A stretch of 64,000 nt of DNA, taken from the NCBI RefSeq assembly GCF_022539665.2, contig NC_081335.1:558001-622000 (forward strand). The letters are read 5' to 3'. Positions within the stretch are counted from its first letter, which is position 1. Every line of letters starts with the position of its first letter. This document shows, in pieces, positions 30,571-42,336 of the stretch. The DNA is from Daphnia carinata. Its lineage: Eukaryota; Arthropoda; Branchiopoda; Diplostraca; Daphniidae. The notes below the pieces were generated by a model, which saw only the letters and a program-made list of their open reading frames with translations, did not search any database and was not told where the DNA came from. A program made the position numbers and the translations under genes.

Positions 30571-30708
30571 ACACGAACCTGTTCCAACCGTTTAAAACAC
30601 TGCTAGATAGCTGCTTTGGAATGTTCCAATGAGGTACAACGCAACGGAGGATATTCTTATTCAAAAGAAAAATTGAGTCATGGCTGCATTACATTAGATG
30701 TATGTTAT

Positions 30709-30794
30709 TGCCCCCTGAGAGGATTGAACTCTCGGCCTTTGGTTTGCTAGATTGAGAGTACGAGACCAACGCTCTACCACTGAGCTAAGAAGGC
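30709..30794 (-). tRNA. tRNA-Thr(CGT), 14-base intron
   Basis: Consensus D, anticodon and T arms. The 3' acceptor strand is AGGGGGC against GCCTTCT, so two G-T pairs occur. Confidence 0.88.
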
Positions 30795-31025
30795 AACGAT
30801 GTTTGAATTAATAGCTGTATTAATAAATGAAAACATTTCCTTTCACTGCTCATTATGACTTTCCACAAATGATCGCTTAAAAACTGTCAGGCCGTTGAAG
30901 CCATTCTTCCTGGTAATAGCGATCTCTTTTCGCATGACTAGATAAAAACGTATTTGTTTGATGCCCGGTAAAACGAGGACAAATTTGGCCGACCAGGTGT
31001 AAAGTGCCACGTGTGCCACGTTTAA

Positions 31026-31398
31026 GCGCGGGGGCGTTTCAGGCCAGCAGGACGTAGTTCATTTGTTTTTTCCAACTGTCATTTCCAGGAACAACGTCCT
31101 TCATGTAGCTAAAGTGTGTTTAGTGCTCGGTACGTTGTAGCCGCATCACGTACACGTCATTACTAAGCTGTTTCACTAAACATTTTCAAGTGCTCGTTTT
31201 TAAATCGTGCAAATAGGTTTTTCTAGCATTTAGTAAAGGGTGGAGAATTTGTTCAATCGGAAGCTTTGTTTACGAACGGTGTCAGTGTTTTACAGTGAAA
31301 CGTCCCGTTTTCTCAGTCGTGGAACAGCTCTTCGGATTCACCATTGCCGCTACTAGCACACATACAGGGATAAGAAGTAAGTCATCATATTCACCTCC
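31026..31398 (+). repeat. Conserved noncoding module, copy 2 of 3
   Basis: Same ordered blocks as at 27901-28166, with GGGGGCGTTTCAGGCC, TTCATTTGTTTTTTCCAA, TCGTGGAACAGC and AAGTAAGTCATCATATTCA. It ends about 80 bases before a minus-strand tRNA-Thr, as copy 3 does. Confidence 0.72.
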
Positions 31399-31479
31399 AC
31401 TGACTTGTATGCATTTCTTAAAAGCCCAAAAATCCATCGCTGTCTTAGTTTAGACGTACGTAATATCCGTTTTACTGAA

Positions 31480-31564
31480 TGCCTCCTGGGAGGATTGAAC
31501 TCCCGGCCTTTGGTTAACTTAAGTTTCTTACGAGACCAACGCTCTACCGCTGAGCTAAGAAGGC
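31480..31564 (-). tRNA. tRNA-Thr(CGT), 13-base intron
   Basis: Acceptor GCCTTCT/AGGAGGC. The T stem is GGGAG/CTCCC, a compensated pair relative to the GAGAG/CTCTC majority. The D loop reads CAGCGGTAG. Confidence 0.92.
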
Positions 31565-32248
31565 ATATTGATCTTAATGTGTACGCTCTACGTCTTAGAA
31601 TAGAGAAGCAGATCGCCTTTAAAATGCGCCTTTCCAAAGTTTCTTCATGGACGTGGAGTCAGTTCTCCAACATTTATTCTCATTATGTCAAGCAAAGAGG
31701 TTAGAAATTTAATAATCGCAACGACGCAGCTGATAATTAGGCTAAGGTTTTTACGTTGGGCCCTACCCTAGGGCTTCCCATTCGATGTTTGTTCTATACA
31801 ATCTTGATGTTATCTAGTCTACCTTCTCCTTGGTCTGCGTTTTATTTGCGGTCCCATTTGCTGCTTTTTGATAGACACGTCTTCAAAGAGCAGAGTTCGT
31901 ATAATACTTAAAACAACAGCGTTATCATACAAAAGCAAACCGTATTTGTTTGAATTTGTATAGACCGAGATGACATCGGTCGCTCGTCAAATCAGACGTG
32001 AACCATATCGGCGCCGATGCACCTGTGATGCCCCTCGTTTTTCCATCTCACAAACTGCGAAGAAGATCTTGCGTTTATCGATCACATCAATTCTAATTTT
32101 TCATTGTAAAGTCTTATTCAAAAACTGGGAAATCGGACAGGCGTGGTCGATGAAAATGCTACAAATGGAGAGGAAGGTGTATTTTAAAAGAGGGGCTGCA
32201 TTCCAGTGATTCAAACAGAAATGAGCCAGGGAAAAGCGAGGTAATATT
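31565..32248. other. Spacer between a tRNA gene and Reeler gene I
   Basis: No supportable gene. Contains the 3' flank of gene I. Confidence 0.45.
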
Positions 32249-33594
32249 CTACAATGTTGGCAAGAATGGCATGGCTGCCAAGACGAGGGCGAACGCGACC
32301 ACCATCCAACTTCCGCTCATGCGTCCGGGTGCTGCCAGCGTCGTAGGTGCCTGTAAAAACCATTTGAATTGCAATTGAGTTTTCATTTAAAAGGGTAAAA
32401 CCAGTTGAATTATATTGCGGCAATCTACTTACGGGGGTTGTCGTTGTTGTTGTGGTAGTCGTTGGGGTAGTCGTTGGGGTAGTCGTTGGGGTAGTCGTTG
32501 GGGTAGTCGTTGGGGTAGTCGTTGGGGTAGTCGTTGGGGTAGTCGTTGGGGTAGTCGTTGGGGTAGTCGTTGGGGTAGTCGTTGGGGTAGTCGTTGGGGT
32601 AGTCGTTGGGGTAGTCGTTGGGGTAGTCGTTGGGGTAGTCGTTGGGGTAGTCGTTGGGGTAGTCGTTGGGGTAGTCGTTGGGGTAGTCGTTGGGGTAGTC
32701 GTTGGGGTAGTCGTTGGGGTAGTCGCTGGGGTGGTCTCATCATCCTTGATAGTCACGTTGCTATGTGCCGGCACTGCAGCCCAAATAGTGGCTATGTTCG
32801 ACGTAAAGGTAGCTCTGAAAAGCACATTAATGTGAAAATAAAGCTCTGTGTTTAATGGCGTTAGAAATCAAGGAGACATACTTGAAGATGACGGTACCGA
32901 CAAACTCTTCGGGAGGGACCCATTGCGTGTGAATGGCTGGCTTGAAATTTGCGTTGACGTGCGTCAGGGCACTCTGTAACAATACGTCATACGTTTCATG
33001 TCAATTTTTCAAAATATGAAACTAAAATAGAGGCTGGTTGTGGTTAAGTTTCAAACCATTGGTATGTCCCAGCAATCAAGGTGCTGTCCTTGCTGTGGAT
33101 TGAAGCCCGAGAAAGTGCCAAGAGGTCCATTACGCTCATCCTCAGCATTAAAGGCCATCAGAAGGTAACCTAACATCCCACGAATTCATCGTCAGTGAAA
33201 TCCAACTCTTTTATAAAACGTTTCATTTCAAAACGCAAGTTTACCTGTGAAATAGCCGGTAACTTCGGGCAGCCTACTTTGAGGTTCGCCCTGGGCTACG
33301 TTGGCCGATAGGGTAACATTAACCTTGCTACCCTTCATTACCTCCGTCTATTGTTTATCAAATTCAGACGTAAACAAAAGTACATCTAAAGATAGAATAA
33401 TTCTTAATTACCTGAGCGAAGGTGATGCCAAACGGACAAGTCGCCGGATCCTTTGATGCGAAAACAACGTGCACGGCCCCCATGTCTGAGCATGACGTGA
33501 TGGGAGCACCGTGAGAATTCGCGTCCACTCCGGTTGCCCAAAACGTGGCCAGCATGGCTACGGCCATCAAAACGACTCCATTAACGCGTTCCAT
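32249..33594 (-). CDS. Reeler-domain protein with long TTPT-repeat stalk and C-terminal anchor (array member I)
   Basis: Six exons on the minus strand: 33412-33594, 33245-33347, 33057-33169, 32882-32973, 32433-32814 and 32249-32350; 324 residues. After the signal peptide (VVLMAVAMLATFWATGVDA) the Reeler start is changed to SHGAPITSCSDMGAVHVVF. The core has KVNVTLSANVAQGEPQSR, GYLLMAFNAEDERNGPLGTF, ALTHVNANFKPAIHTQWVPP and ATFTSNIATIWAAVPAHS. The fifth exon carries a mucin-like stalk made from a 12-base tandem repeat (Thr-Thr-Pro-Thr per unit), a likely O-glycosylated spacer. The last exon supplies a hydrophobic tail (WMVVAFALVLAAMPFLPTL), probably a GPI signal. The second exon is longer than in the relatives (103 against 70 bases). 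Antisense frames over the repeat are artefacts. Confidence 0.88.
32449..32736 (-). repeat. 12-base minisatellite coding for TTPT
   Basis: Unit ACTACCCCAACG on the minus strand. From 32461 to 32724 there are 22 exact copies in a row, flanked by slightly diverged partial units. The lack of any synonymous difference points to very recent expansion or homogenisation. Confidence 0.97.
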
Positions 33595-34491
33595 AGCTGT
33601 AAACGTCTAAAAGGCAACGAAATGATGGCTGGACGGCAAATAGAAAGACGGTACTCAAACTCAAAGTTGGTTCCCGACTGAATTTTATTTAGCCTCCAGA
33701 ATCCAACATATAGTTCATTGTGTTGATTCATATTTGTCTGTGATATGACATCGTTTAAATTGATATAGGATTTTTATTTTTTTGGTTTAGCAATCTTGTT
33801 GACTGTAGGAGGTTTCGTTTGCCTGCCATGGACTGGCAAAGGGTGCGTTTGTCACTTATGAATTTATCACGTGAAAAAGGAGGGCAACGGCAAATGTTTG
33901 TCGTTCTACGCGGGACTGAAATATCTGAAATCAAACAAACAATGCGTGATGGTCGTTTTGTTTTATCTCAAGTTGAAGTCTGTTTATTTGTGCGCTAATC
34001 CATTTGATGTTGGCCAGACGTCTGAACGACGTTATCTCAATCCGTAAAAAATAATGTCCTAAGTTTAAATGTTGAGGTTAATACAAAAACACAAGTGGAA
34101 CATGTCGACCGATGCCTAGTTCGCTAGTCCTCATTCGAAAATGCAGATTTCAATTAATGTAAAGGTAGCGAACGAACCAGATAGTGTCCATCAAAATGAT
34201 GTTTTCTCTAACAGAATTCGGTAGTTGTAGGCGCTAGCACGCAAGATAGACCCATCACAAGATAACTCTCCTTTCGATTTTCCCCACGTTTGATTAGACA
34301 AGATCCTGTCACGTTTCTATTAAGTACTGAATCTCTTTACCTTTCGTCTCGCTTTCTCAATGTTTTGCAAAATGTATTACCCTCAACCAATAAGATACAA
34401 AATAATTTATGGTATGACAAAAATTGATTTTCAAACGTTGCCTTACTTTTCAATCATATTATTCAGGTGTCAACTGCGAATGTTGGCCGAA
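33595..34491. other. Intergenic region between gene I and the next small secreted gene
   Basis: Upstream flank of gene I. No feature that I can support. Confidence 0.45.
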
Positions 34492-35164
34492 TCAACCGCA
34501 AGTACGGAAAGTGGATAAGCTGCTGCAAATGGCAACCATGACGGAAATCGATGTGGAAGTCGTTGTAGCCGTAACGGTAGACGTAGCGAAAGCCATCACC
34601 AATCGACCACCGCGCACGTTTTCAGGTGCGTTAATACCTGGCTGAATTAGAATGGGGTAGGTTGGTAATTGGCGAACGGCCCGGGGAACTTGGTCAACTG
34701 ATTGCTCCACCCTAAATCCAAATTGAATTTATCGTCAACATGCGTGTATCCTGATTTCGAATAGTTTAGACTTACGTTTTGGGTTTGGGCAAGAATGAAG
34801 TGCCTTCTTCGTTCTCGGCTTCGTTCTCGTCGTAGAAGAGTCCACGGCCAGATTTTTCGGATTCCGGGACAACGTCGCGACGTCGACGGCCAGCAACGCA
34901 GCCCACAAGGGCAGCGGTCGAGGTCGTGCACGTCGATACGGTCATGGCCGTCGAGGTGGTCGTGACAGTCGACAGAGTCAACGTCACGGTGGCGATAAAT
35001 AAGCGTCCGTTTACATCCTCCTGATCGACGCGGTCAACCATCGACGGATGAGGAAATCCAGCGCGGAAGTACGAATGTTGTACGGAGTAGTCAAAAGGGT
35101 AGTAAGGCTCAGCTGCAACGAAGGCCGACAACAAGCAAGACATTAAAACGATTGCCAAACGCAT
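34492..35164 (-). CDS. Unrecognised secreted protein with Thr/Val-rich blocks and an RRRR site
   Basis: Two exons on the minus strand: 34776-35164 and 34492-34711 (AAAAC|GTAAGT to TTTAG|G); 202 residues. A clear signal peptide (LAIVLMSCLLSAFVAA) precedes EPYYPFDYSVQHSYF. Two similar blocks stand out: LFIATVTLTLSTVTTTSTAM near residues 55-75 and LVMAFATSTVTATTTSTSIS near the C-terminus, suggesting an internal duplication. Between them AGRRRRD is a possible furin-type cleavage site, followed by an acidic stretch (ENEAENEEG). I do not recognise the family; it may be lineage-specific. TATAAAAAG at 35243-35251 (minus) is a plausible TATA box. Confidence 0.78.
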
Positions 35165-35242
35165 TTTCTGTGTGATGATTTTGAACGCAATGGCAGTCGG
35201 TATTGAAAGTTGTAGTGCGCAAACTTCTAGTTGAACATCTAC

Positions 35243-35251
35243 CTTTTTATA
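35243..35251 (-). promoter_or_regulatory. TATA box of the RRRR-containing secreted gene
   Basis: TATAAAAAG on the minus strand, 79 bases before the ATG at 35164. No strong TCAGT initiator follows. Confidence 0.6.
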
Positions 35252-38200
35252 TGCCGGCCATTCGGAGGAATATCATCGTGATTGACATCTCATTGTCAGC
35301 CTCTGGTTCTCCTTCTTTCTTCGATCCTTTCGTTCATTTGCGTTCAAAAATTTCAACCCGTCTGCCCTGATTGATTTCTGTCAGTCTTCTCGTTGCTTGA
35401 CGTAATTAGTACGTACTCGACAGCTTCTCACCTAATCACATAGCGAATCCAATTGAGAAAGAAATGAGTCTGACACGATATCCCCCTGTATCAGACACGC
35501 AGCTTCCTTCAAACGCAAACGGGTTATTGTTTCTCGGTTCAATTCTAGTGAGAAATTCATTACCATTTTTTTTACAAAGGCATGTCAAGGGCGTGCATGT
35601 CAGTTGCGAAATGAAACAAATAGATAGGAACATGCAAATCCTTTGTCGGAGTCAAAAAATTTATACCTGTCATCCGCATCGCAATTGATTTATAGCCAGA
35701 AGGTATTTTTGGAATGAACTCTTATTCACGTTAGACAAGCCTTTCGGCAGCGTAAAAATCCAGTGGGCTCGTCTTTTTTATGAAAATAAAATTGGCCTGT
35801 CACGAAGTGAAATGAAAATGCTATAGATTTTTAAAATTTCATTTTTCTGTTCAAAAGTTAATGTGTCTTGAAGAGTTGCACGCAGAGCGCAAGTTCGTCT
35901 ACCTTTTTACCGTGTCATGGAACTACTTGACTCCGGCGCTTTAAACGTTTAGCGTTCAAGTTATCGGTTTATTGTTTTTTGGAAGTTGATTCGGTCAAGT
36001 GAACGTGACCGCGTCGTTATTTCACAATGAAACACATTGACTGAGTATCCAGAAAAAATTAACATCCGTTTTTGCTGCGTGGCAAAAATCTTTAATGTGC
36101 GCGATTAATTTCATTTTATTGGGTTTACGTTATTTTTCTAATATTATACCGTTATCCGGCTAGACGTCCATGAACCCACCTTTTATCATTGCTGATAGAC
36201 TCACTCCCAAACTAAACGTCAAGGTAATCTCGAAAAGTGCTGAGCTATCACGACAACGGTCACCAACATGCCAACTAAATCGGACGATCACGCTCGTATA
36301 ATATCAATTTATTGATATGAGATGCAAGAAGAGTCATCCGAGATGACGAAGGAAGATTTGATGGAGTCCGTCTTTCGATAGGATAACGCCCCAGATAACG
36401 ATTGTAGAGCCCACGGGGGTAGTATGTGAAATGGAGAATGACACGTGACCTGCAGCTGCAATCACGTCAAAGCGAATCACCCAAAGCACTATACAGATTC
36501 AATTACAGGTAATGCTGCGCACGAAATGACGTGTACCTTTTCGTTGGATAGAATTCATTTGGCACTCAAACAGCTTTTTTTCTTTCATTGACTAATCATT
36601 AAAAGATTTTCAACATCGGGAATGTGAAGGTAACGAAGGTTTGCATGTCGTCACCTTTTTATTATTCGAGGATGGCGAATGCATCGCGTCTACGTGTTAA
36701 TGTCACCTAATCATGTGACCCTTTGGCTGATGTCCAGACATTTTTCTTTCGACAATCTTTCCGGATTGAGTGTCACTGACCGACCGGGTTTTTTTTTTAA
36801 TTTCATTTCGAAATCGCATCGTCTTTGAACCTTTTGATTTTCTACCACGCTGAAGGGTATTCCCGAACACCAACGTGATTGGGCAAGGCCATCTTGGCGA
36901 TTTAGACTCTCAATTTAGAAGATACATTTCCGTGAAGCCATTAAGAACAAACAATTTGATTTCAGATTCAAATCATCTAACCCGTATGATGAGTAGATGT
37001 TTTCGGGCCTTTTCACGAAGGCGAATCGCATTGTAGCTTATCAAATTTTATGGAAATGACGTATCGACGTTTTACGAGTAGCCCGTTTGTCTTCCTCCTG
37101 GAAAAAAAAAACAACACGAAGAACGTGGATAATTAGTCGTTGGGAAGACGTCACATGTCACTACTATGTCATATCAAACCAGTTTACTTGTTACACGATA
37201 CATTTCTATAGGGTCTAATGCTTTAGTTTACAGTTAGGCGTCCTTGCCGTCCTTTGACAAATTCGAACAAAGTCTTACACAATGTTGTACATTACGTTGC
37301 CCCAATCGAAAACAGGATCTTGTCAGTAAAACCCAGTGAACTCTAAATAAGGACAAGTTGCATTCATTAAAAAATTGCTTGTACGCAATCAAAAACAAAT
37401 CAGATGGCATAGCAAACGGCCAGTGTTGAGCTTGTTCCTCGCATTTTTGCCCGGATGTGGTACATCACCCATCAGCGTAAAAACGTGCAATATCATATGC
37501 CCACGTAGCAAACATTGTGACAATTGATTTGTTTTTACTAGCTAATAAAAAGAAAACCGTTTCCTACTTTACCAAAAATGTTGGCTGAAAAGAACCGTGA
37601 CCGTTGGCAACAACCGCGAAGTTATTATAAATTCCCCTTACACTCATTATTGTTATTATTATTATGGGGTTTTTTTTCTTCTGCTTCTTTTCACGGCTTC
37701 GGTATATTGCAATTTTCCTGCATTAAGAGAATGTAGGTTTCGCCAATACGGCCGCGATGTGACGCAACGATATGTTTTAGCGCTAACAGCTCGAGGGCCG
37801 GAGAAATCCCACCGCATCTAAAGATGGCCCAAATAAATATTCCAGCTCGTTCCTTTTTTTAATATTCAAAATAGTTGACCGTTATTCTTTTTTTTTTTCT
37901 AAACGTATCACGAGTTAATTTTAGCGCTAGACCTCTAATCAGTTTATTTCTTTCAAACAAAAAAGAATGCCTGTGTTTAATCCGCACGGAGGCTAAAAAT
38001 GAATTGACTGCAGATAGTGGTGCACGAGATTGCCAGTCCCGTTAAAAAGACCTGCCATTTCATTTCAAAAAATGGAGTTTTTATTCGATTTGATTTTTTT
38101 TTTAAGTGGAACTCATTTCGCACTTGCCACTTCACCTGGCAGCGGTGAATGGTTCAAAGGCCCACGGCGCTCATTTGCATCACTAGAGCAAAAGTTCATT

Positions 38201-38515
38201 CAGTGCAAACTAAGTTCATCCGCTTCGTGCTTATTCTTTACTCGATATATAAAAAAAAATAGATAAAAAGGTATATCGTCATCATTGACAGGAGCTTATT
38301 CAGACAGGCCGTATGATACGAAGCGAATTAATTCGTTATCGATCGTAAACACGCGACTAACAGATCCAGCTGAAACAAAAAGTCTGTCATTTTACTGGAA
38401 CACAAAATTTGGACGTTCGAATTGTATTTGGTTTCTTTTTCTTCCGTCTCTCATGTTGATAAACATGTGCACGTTACGCGTTTTGAAAAGAGTTTAGTCA
38501 AATAGTTGGTAAATT
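35252..38515. other. Gene-poor intergenic region, 3.3 kb
   Basis: The longest stretch without a gene call. Open frames here (for example 38030-38266) are short, lack domain content and have no splice partners that I can find. I see no RNA gene. Confidence 0.45.
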
Positions 38516-39570
38516 CTAGAACCGGTTGCGAGCTAAGAGGCTGATAATGGTAACACCAAACAATACGTTCCATTCTATTGCAGACGATCTAGCTCCTGTC
38601 GTCGTCGGTGGCACGGTAGTGGTAGTTGTCGGTGTTGTTGTAGTCGTCGGTGTTGTTGTAGTCGACGGTGTTGTCTCCTGAAAAACAAATTGATTTGATT
38701 CGTTAACAACAAAACACGTAATTGCCATTTAAAAACTTACCGTCGTTGAGGTTGGCCCTGGGTCGGGCACAACTTGGATAAATTCAGAATTTTCTTTGAC
38801 CCACATAATCTCCTTCTCATGCACAAACGTCACCCTATTTATTAACGAATAGTCACAATATCCGTGAAGATCACACGACATTCAATTCACAGAGTAAACG
38901 GAACACTTACACGATAATGATGGGTCCAAGGAAATCGGCCGGTGGTGTCCAGACTAACTCGACCGTCTTCTTAAATCCGTTATTGGTGTGGGTTGCGGCA
39001 ACCTATACAGTTCGTTCAAATCAGAACAACAACGAGTTAAACCCCCAGTGTTAGTAAAAATGCATTATTCTCAAAATCGAGTAGATTACGTTCTGCTTCA
39101 CTGTGTTGGGTTCTCGAAACGGACTAGGGCAGTTCATTGTCTTTATCTCAGTAGAAGCCTTAGTGTCGAATGTGCCTAATGGCTGAACATCGGGGCTGCT
39201 AGGATCAAACGCCATGGCCATGAAACCTTTGAATCCGCGAGCTTCAGGATCGCTAACGTTCACGTTATTTTTAATGCCCAGACGGATGTTTAGCGTTTCA
39301 CTGGGATACATTTTCGTCTAAAAACCAAAATTTTCACAAATATTTAAATCTAATTCATTATCGAACGACATTAAATTAAAAACCCACCTTGTCTACGATG
39401 ATTTCAAACGGACATGGAATGGTTTGCCAGTCGACACCGTGTTGCGGAGTCATTGTCGTGCAGGCCGTTTCCGGCGCACCGGACGGATTCGCATCCGCGG
39501 ACAACAAACAGCATCCGATAACGAGAAGGACAGAGCCTCCAACAAATGAAAATGGTAAATGAAATTTCAT
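38516..39570 (-). CDS. Reeler-domain protein with Thr-rich stalk and C-terminal anchor (array member K)
   Basis: Five exons on the minus strand: 39388-39570, 39090-39317, 38911-39002, 38741-38834 and 38516-38677; 252 residues. The signal peptide (GGSVLLVIGCCLLSADA) is followed by NPSGAPETACTTMTPQHG and CPFEIIVDKV. The core has LNIRLGIKNNVNVSDPEA, GFMAMAFDPSSPDVQPLG, THTNNGFKKTVELVWTPP, FVHEKEIMWVKENSEF and then a stalk of TTTTPTT units. The tail WNVLFGVTIISLLARNRF is hydrophobic but ends with basic residues, so it may be a short membrane anchor as easily as a GPI signal. The intron that separates the second and third exons in all other members is absent here, an intron loss. The CPFE motif at the end of the first exon is shared with the two ferric-reductase-like genes, making K a possible link between the two groups. 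Confidence 0.86.
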
Positions 39571-42230
39571 CTTTTCTATTTGGTGGGGTTTGTCTCCACG
39601 TCGAGTGTTCAATTGACGATGCAAACGAGTACAAATATCAGGCAAACGAGAATGATAACTGAGACTGGATCGAATCACTTTCGACTCTCTTTTGTTTTTT
39701 TAGTCTATATCGAGAGCGTAACAAATCATTTGTTTTTATCTGAAAAAAGAAAAATGTTTTATTGACAACGTTTGGCCCAGGGCTTTGTTTGTCTCCTGAT
39801 AGGAGCGTATTTACATTTACATTTCTATCAGACTTGTCTTTGCAAACGTTTTAAAACATCCACACAAGTTTTTCGTGTTCGAATTGGTCGCAACCTGTGC
39901 CGACATTCCTAAAAATGAGACTAAAGGCTAGGCTCGAATTTTTATTGTTTAAAAGTCCCTACTTTTACAACCCCTTTCGAAAGAAAAAGCTTCACCCCCA
40001 TCTCAACCTTTTCCCCTCATTTGCATTGTTACCTGTGGGTACCGTAACATCTTACCCTACCTCGTAGATTTGACCTTCGAAAACTAACGGGAAATAACAA
40101 AAATGGTACAATAGGTTCGTTATCTTTCTGTTTTTGAAAAACAAAAATCAGCCTATGGGTTAGTGACCTAAAGTCGTAAAAAGTTAATTTACGTAAAAAC
40201 AAAAATATCCATTGCAATCAAATTAAAGTCGTGGTGTTTTCCCTTCTTTTCTCATTTTGTAGGACACATATTTAAAAGGTAATTAAATTTTTCTTTAAAA
40301 CTCTCTCATGTTTATGGAAATATGTTGCATTACGCAGGCCGGTTCCGCGTTCCGGGCGTCTATCGTTTAAAAAAAGAAGGAATATTTACCCATCGTTATG
40401 GCCATCATAATGTCCATTAATGAAAGCTTAACCACTGCGCAACGTGCCATTGCGGTTTACGTTTCACGGTTGATCTACATTTTTGTTTTTGGTGTCCACT
40501 ATTGAAACGAGGCATTTGAATAGTCGCTAGCTACTTCCAGGAAGTAATGCGACACACACGTACAGCGCGGACCGGAAATAGCATATATTAAATGGATTCG
40601 ACTGGTCGTTACTGAGTTTGCCTCTCGATAGTTGTTCAACTGCAGTAAAAAAAAAAATTCAGTTAGCCAAAACAGGTCACTTGTTCATCATAAATTATGC
40701 CCTTGCGAAAAATCCATCAGCGATGTAAAAAAAAAAAAGAAACAATTGAAATTATAGCTTACGATTGAGTGGAATAATTGGTGCACCCAGCATGCTGATA
40801 ATTCGTTGTCGCAATACAGTTCCATCTGGTGCTTGACTTTACCTATACAGGTAGGCATCATAACGGCCACTAATTTCATTGATTATGATTCTAGCTTCAC
40901 TGAAAAAAAAATGAGGCAAAAGTAATAGGATCGTATTTGCAGGTACTAAAATTACGAGATAGATGTACGAAAGACAATCGCATGATATCGTATAAACTAA
41001 TCATTGAGGTCATCGGGCTCACTAGATGCTTTTCGAACAGAAACAACTTCCTCCATTTCATTTTTCTCTCACTTTTTTTTTTTATTAGCTTTACCCAATT
41101 TTAAAAGAATCTGATTTTCTTGTTAAAAAAAAGGAAAAAGAAGAGATTTTCGTCTACCTGTTGGATGACCGTGAACTGACCTGAAAACCTAACCGGAAAT
41201 TCCTACATCTTCACCAATACCTCAGCAGCCACAGCTCATATGCATACACGTACTCGATCCGAACTCGGCGCTCCTTGTTCCAATAACAGAAGGGACCACA
41301 TCATCTAGCCATTGTGTCACAACATTGTTGCTTTGATTAAGGTAATCAGCAATAAAACGTTGAACACGTCGGAAAGGAAATCAACCGATTGATGTGCGTT
41401 GACTTCCTGCGCACAACGACCGGATTTCGAATACGCGTGAATAAAGTGAATAATAAAGCAAAATGAATTAACTCATATTTGTACAAGACGTACCAGCGAC
41501 AGTTTCCCCAGGTGAACGGTATGTGGCACGAGCAAGTGCCTCTAGGCGCTACATAACGGTTGTTTTTTTCTTTCTTTCCCTTCGTTTTCTTAACTTCTTC
41601 TTTCTTTCAACACTGAAAAAACAACATGTCGACTGACCCTTCCGAGACGTTTGCGCTTATAGGCAACATGAATTGAAAAAAAAATAATAATAAGAAAAAA
41701 AGGCTGAGGAAAAAGCAGGTAATCAAGATCCGCGGTCCGCTCGATGGTTCGGCCCGCAAGTCGGCCGCCGCATCCGTGGGTTTTGCCCATCTGTGGTTGT
41801 CTAGTGGCAGCACATTTTTTTTTTCGAAAATAAAAAAAAGAAAGAACTCTTTCTTTCAGACTGTTCAGCTCTCTTCCCCCCGAGTTCGGTTCGCTTTTTG
41901 TTGTGTTTGAAAAAAGGGATTCCCTCCTCTCTCTTATATTGCACGAGGTTCAGCGTACACGGGCAGCTCAGTGTTGCAGATCAGAGCCGACGGTGCGGTT
42001 CGTCCGTCTCTTCGGTCCTCTGCCTGTCTACTATTTTTTTTTTTTGTGTGTGTGTTCACGTGCGTGAGCTATCACAAGATACACTCCTCGTGTTTGAATA
42101 GCGATTGTGAATTGTGAGCTTCCGGATCTCTCGTCAAAACTTGAATTTTTAGAACCACCTGTCGCTGAATGCAACTAGGAAAAAAGAACAACCACCACCG
42201 CACGTTGAAGAAGCCAAACAAACTAGTCAG
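39571..42230. other. Intergenic region and 5' leader of the following gene
   Basis: A TCAGT initiator-like site of gene K lies at 39658-39662 (minus). The rest, to about 41.9 kb, shows no supportable gene. Pyrimidine-rich tracts occur at 41568-41610 and 41850-41935. Confidence 0.45.
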
Positions 42231-42300
42231 GTACAGCTACCTGTTTCTCAATTACAATATTCCTTATTTTTATTTTCAATTTTCTGTGTTTTGCGTTTAG
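42231..42300 (+). other. Probable 5' UTR intron
   Basis: CTAGTCAG|GTACAG at 42231 and TTGCGTTTAG at 42300 form a typical 70-base GT-AG intron between an untranslated leader and the ATG at 42337. Confidence 0.6.
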
Positions 42301-42336
42301 TTTTGTTAGATCAAGGTGCTGGAAAAAATTCCTGAG

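Noticed and set aside
32461-32724. Short direct repeats as a CRISPR or satellite array
   Set aside because: There are no spacers, the unit is 12 bases, and the frame is maintained inside an exon.
32415-32855. Open frames of VVGV, GSRW or RLPQ repeats over the minisatellite
   Set aside because: Other-frame or antisense readings of the TTPT-coding repeat. Only the minus-strand TTPT frame joins spliced Reeler exons in phase.
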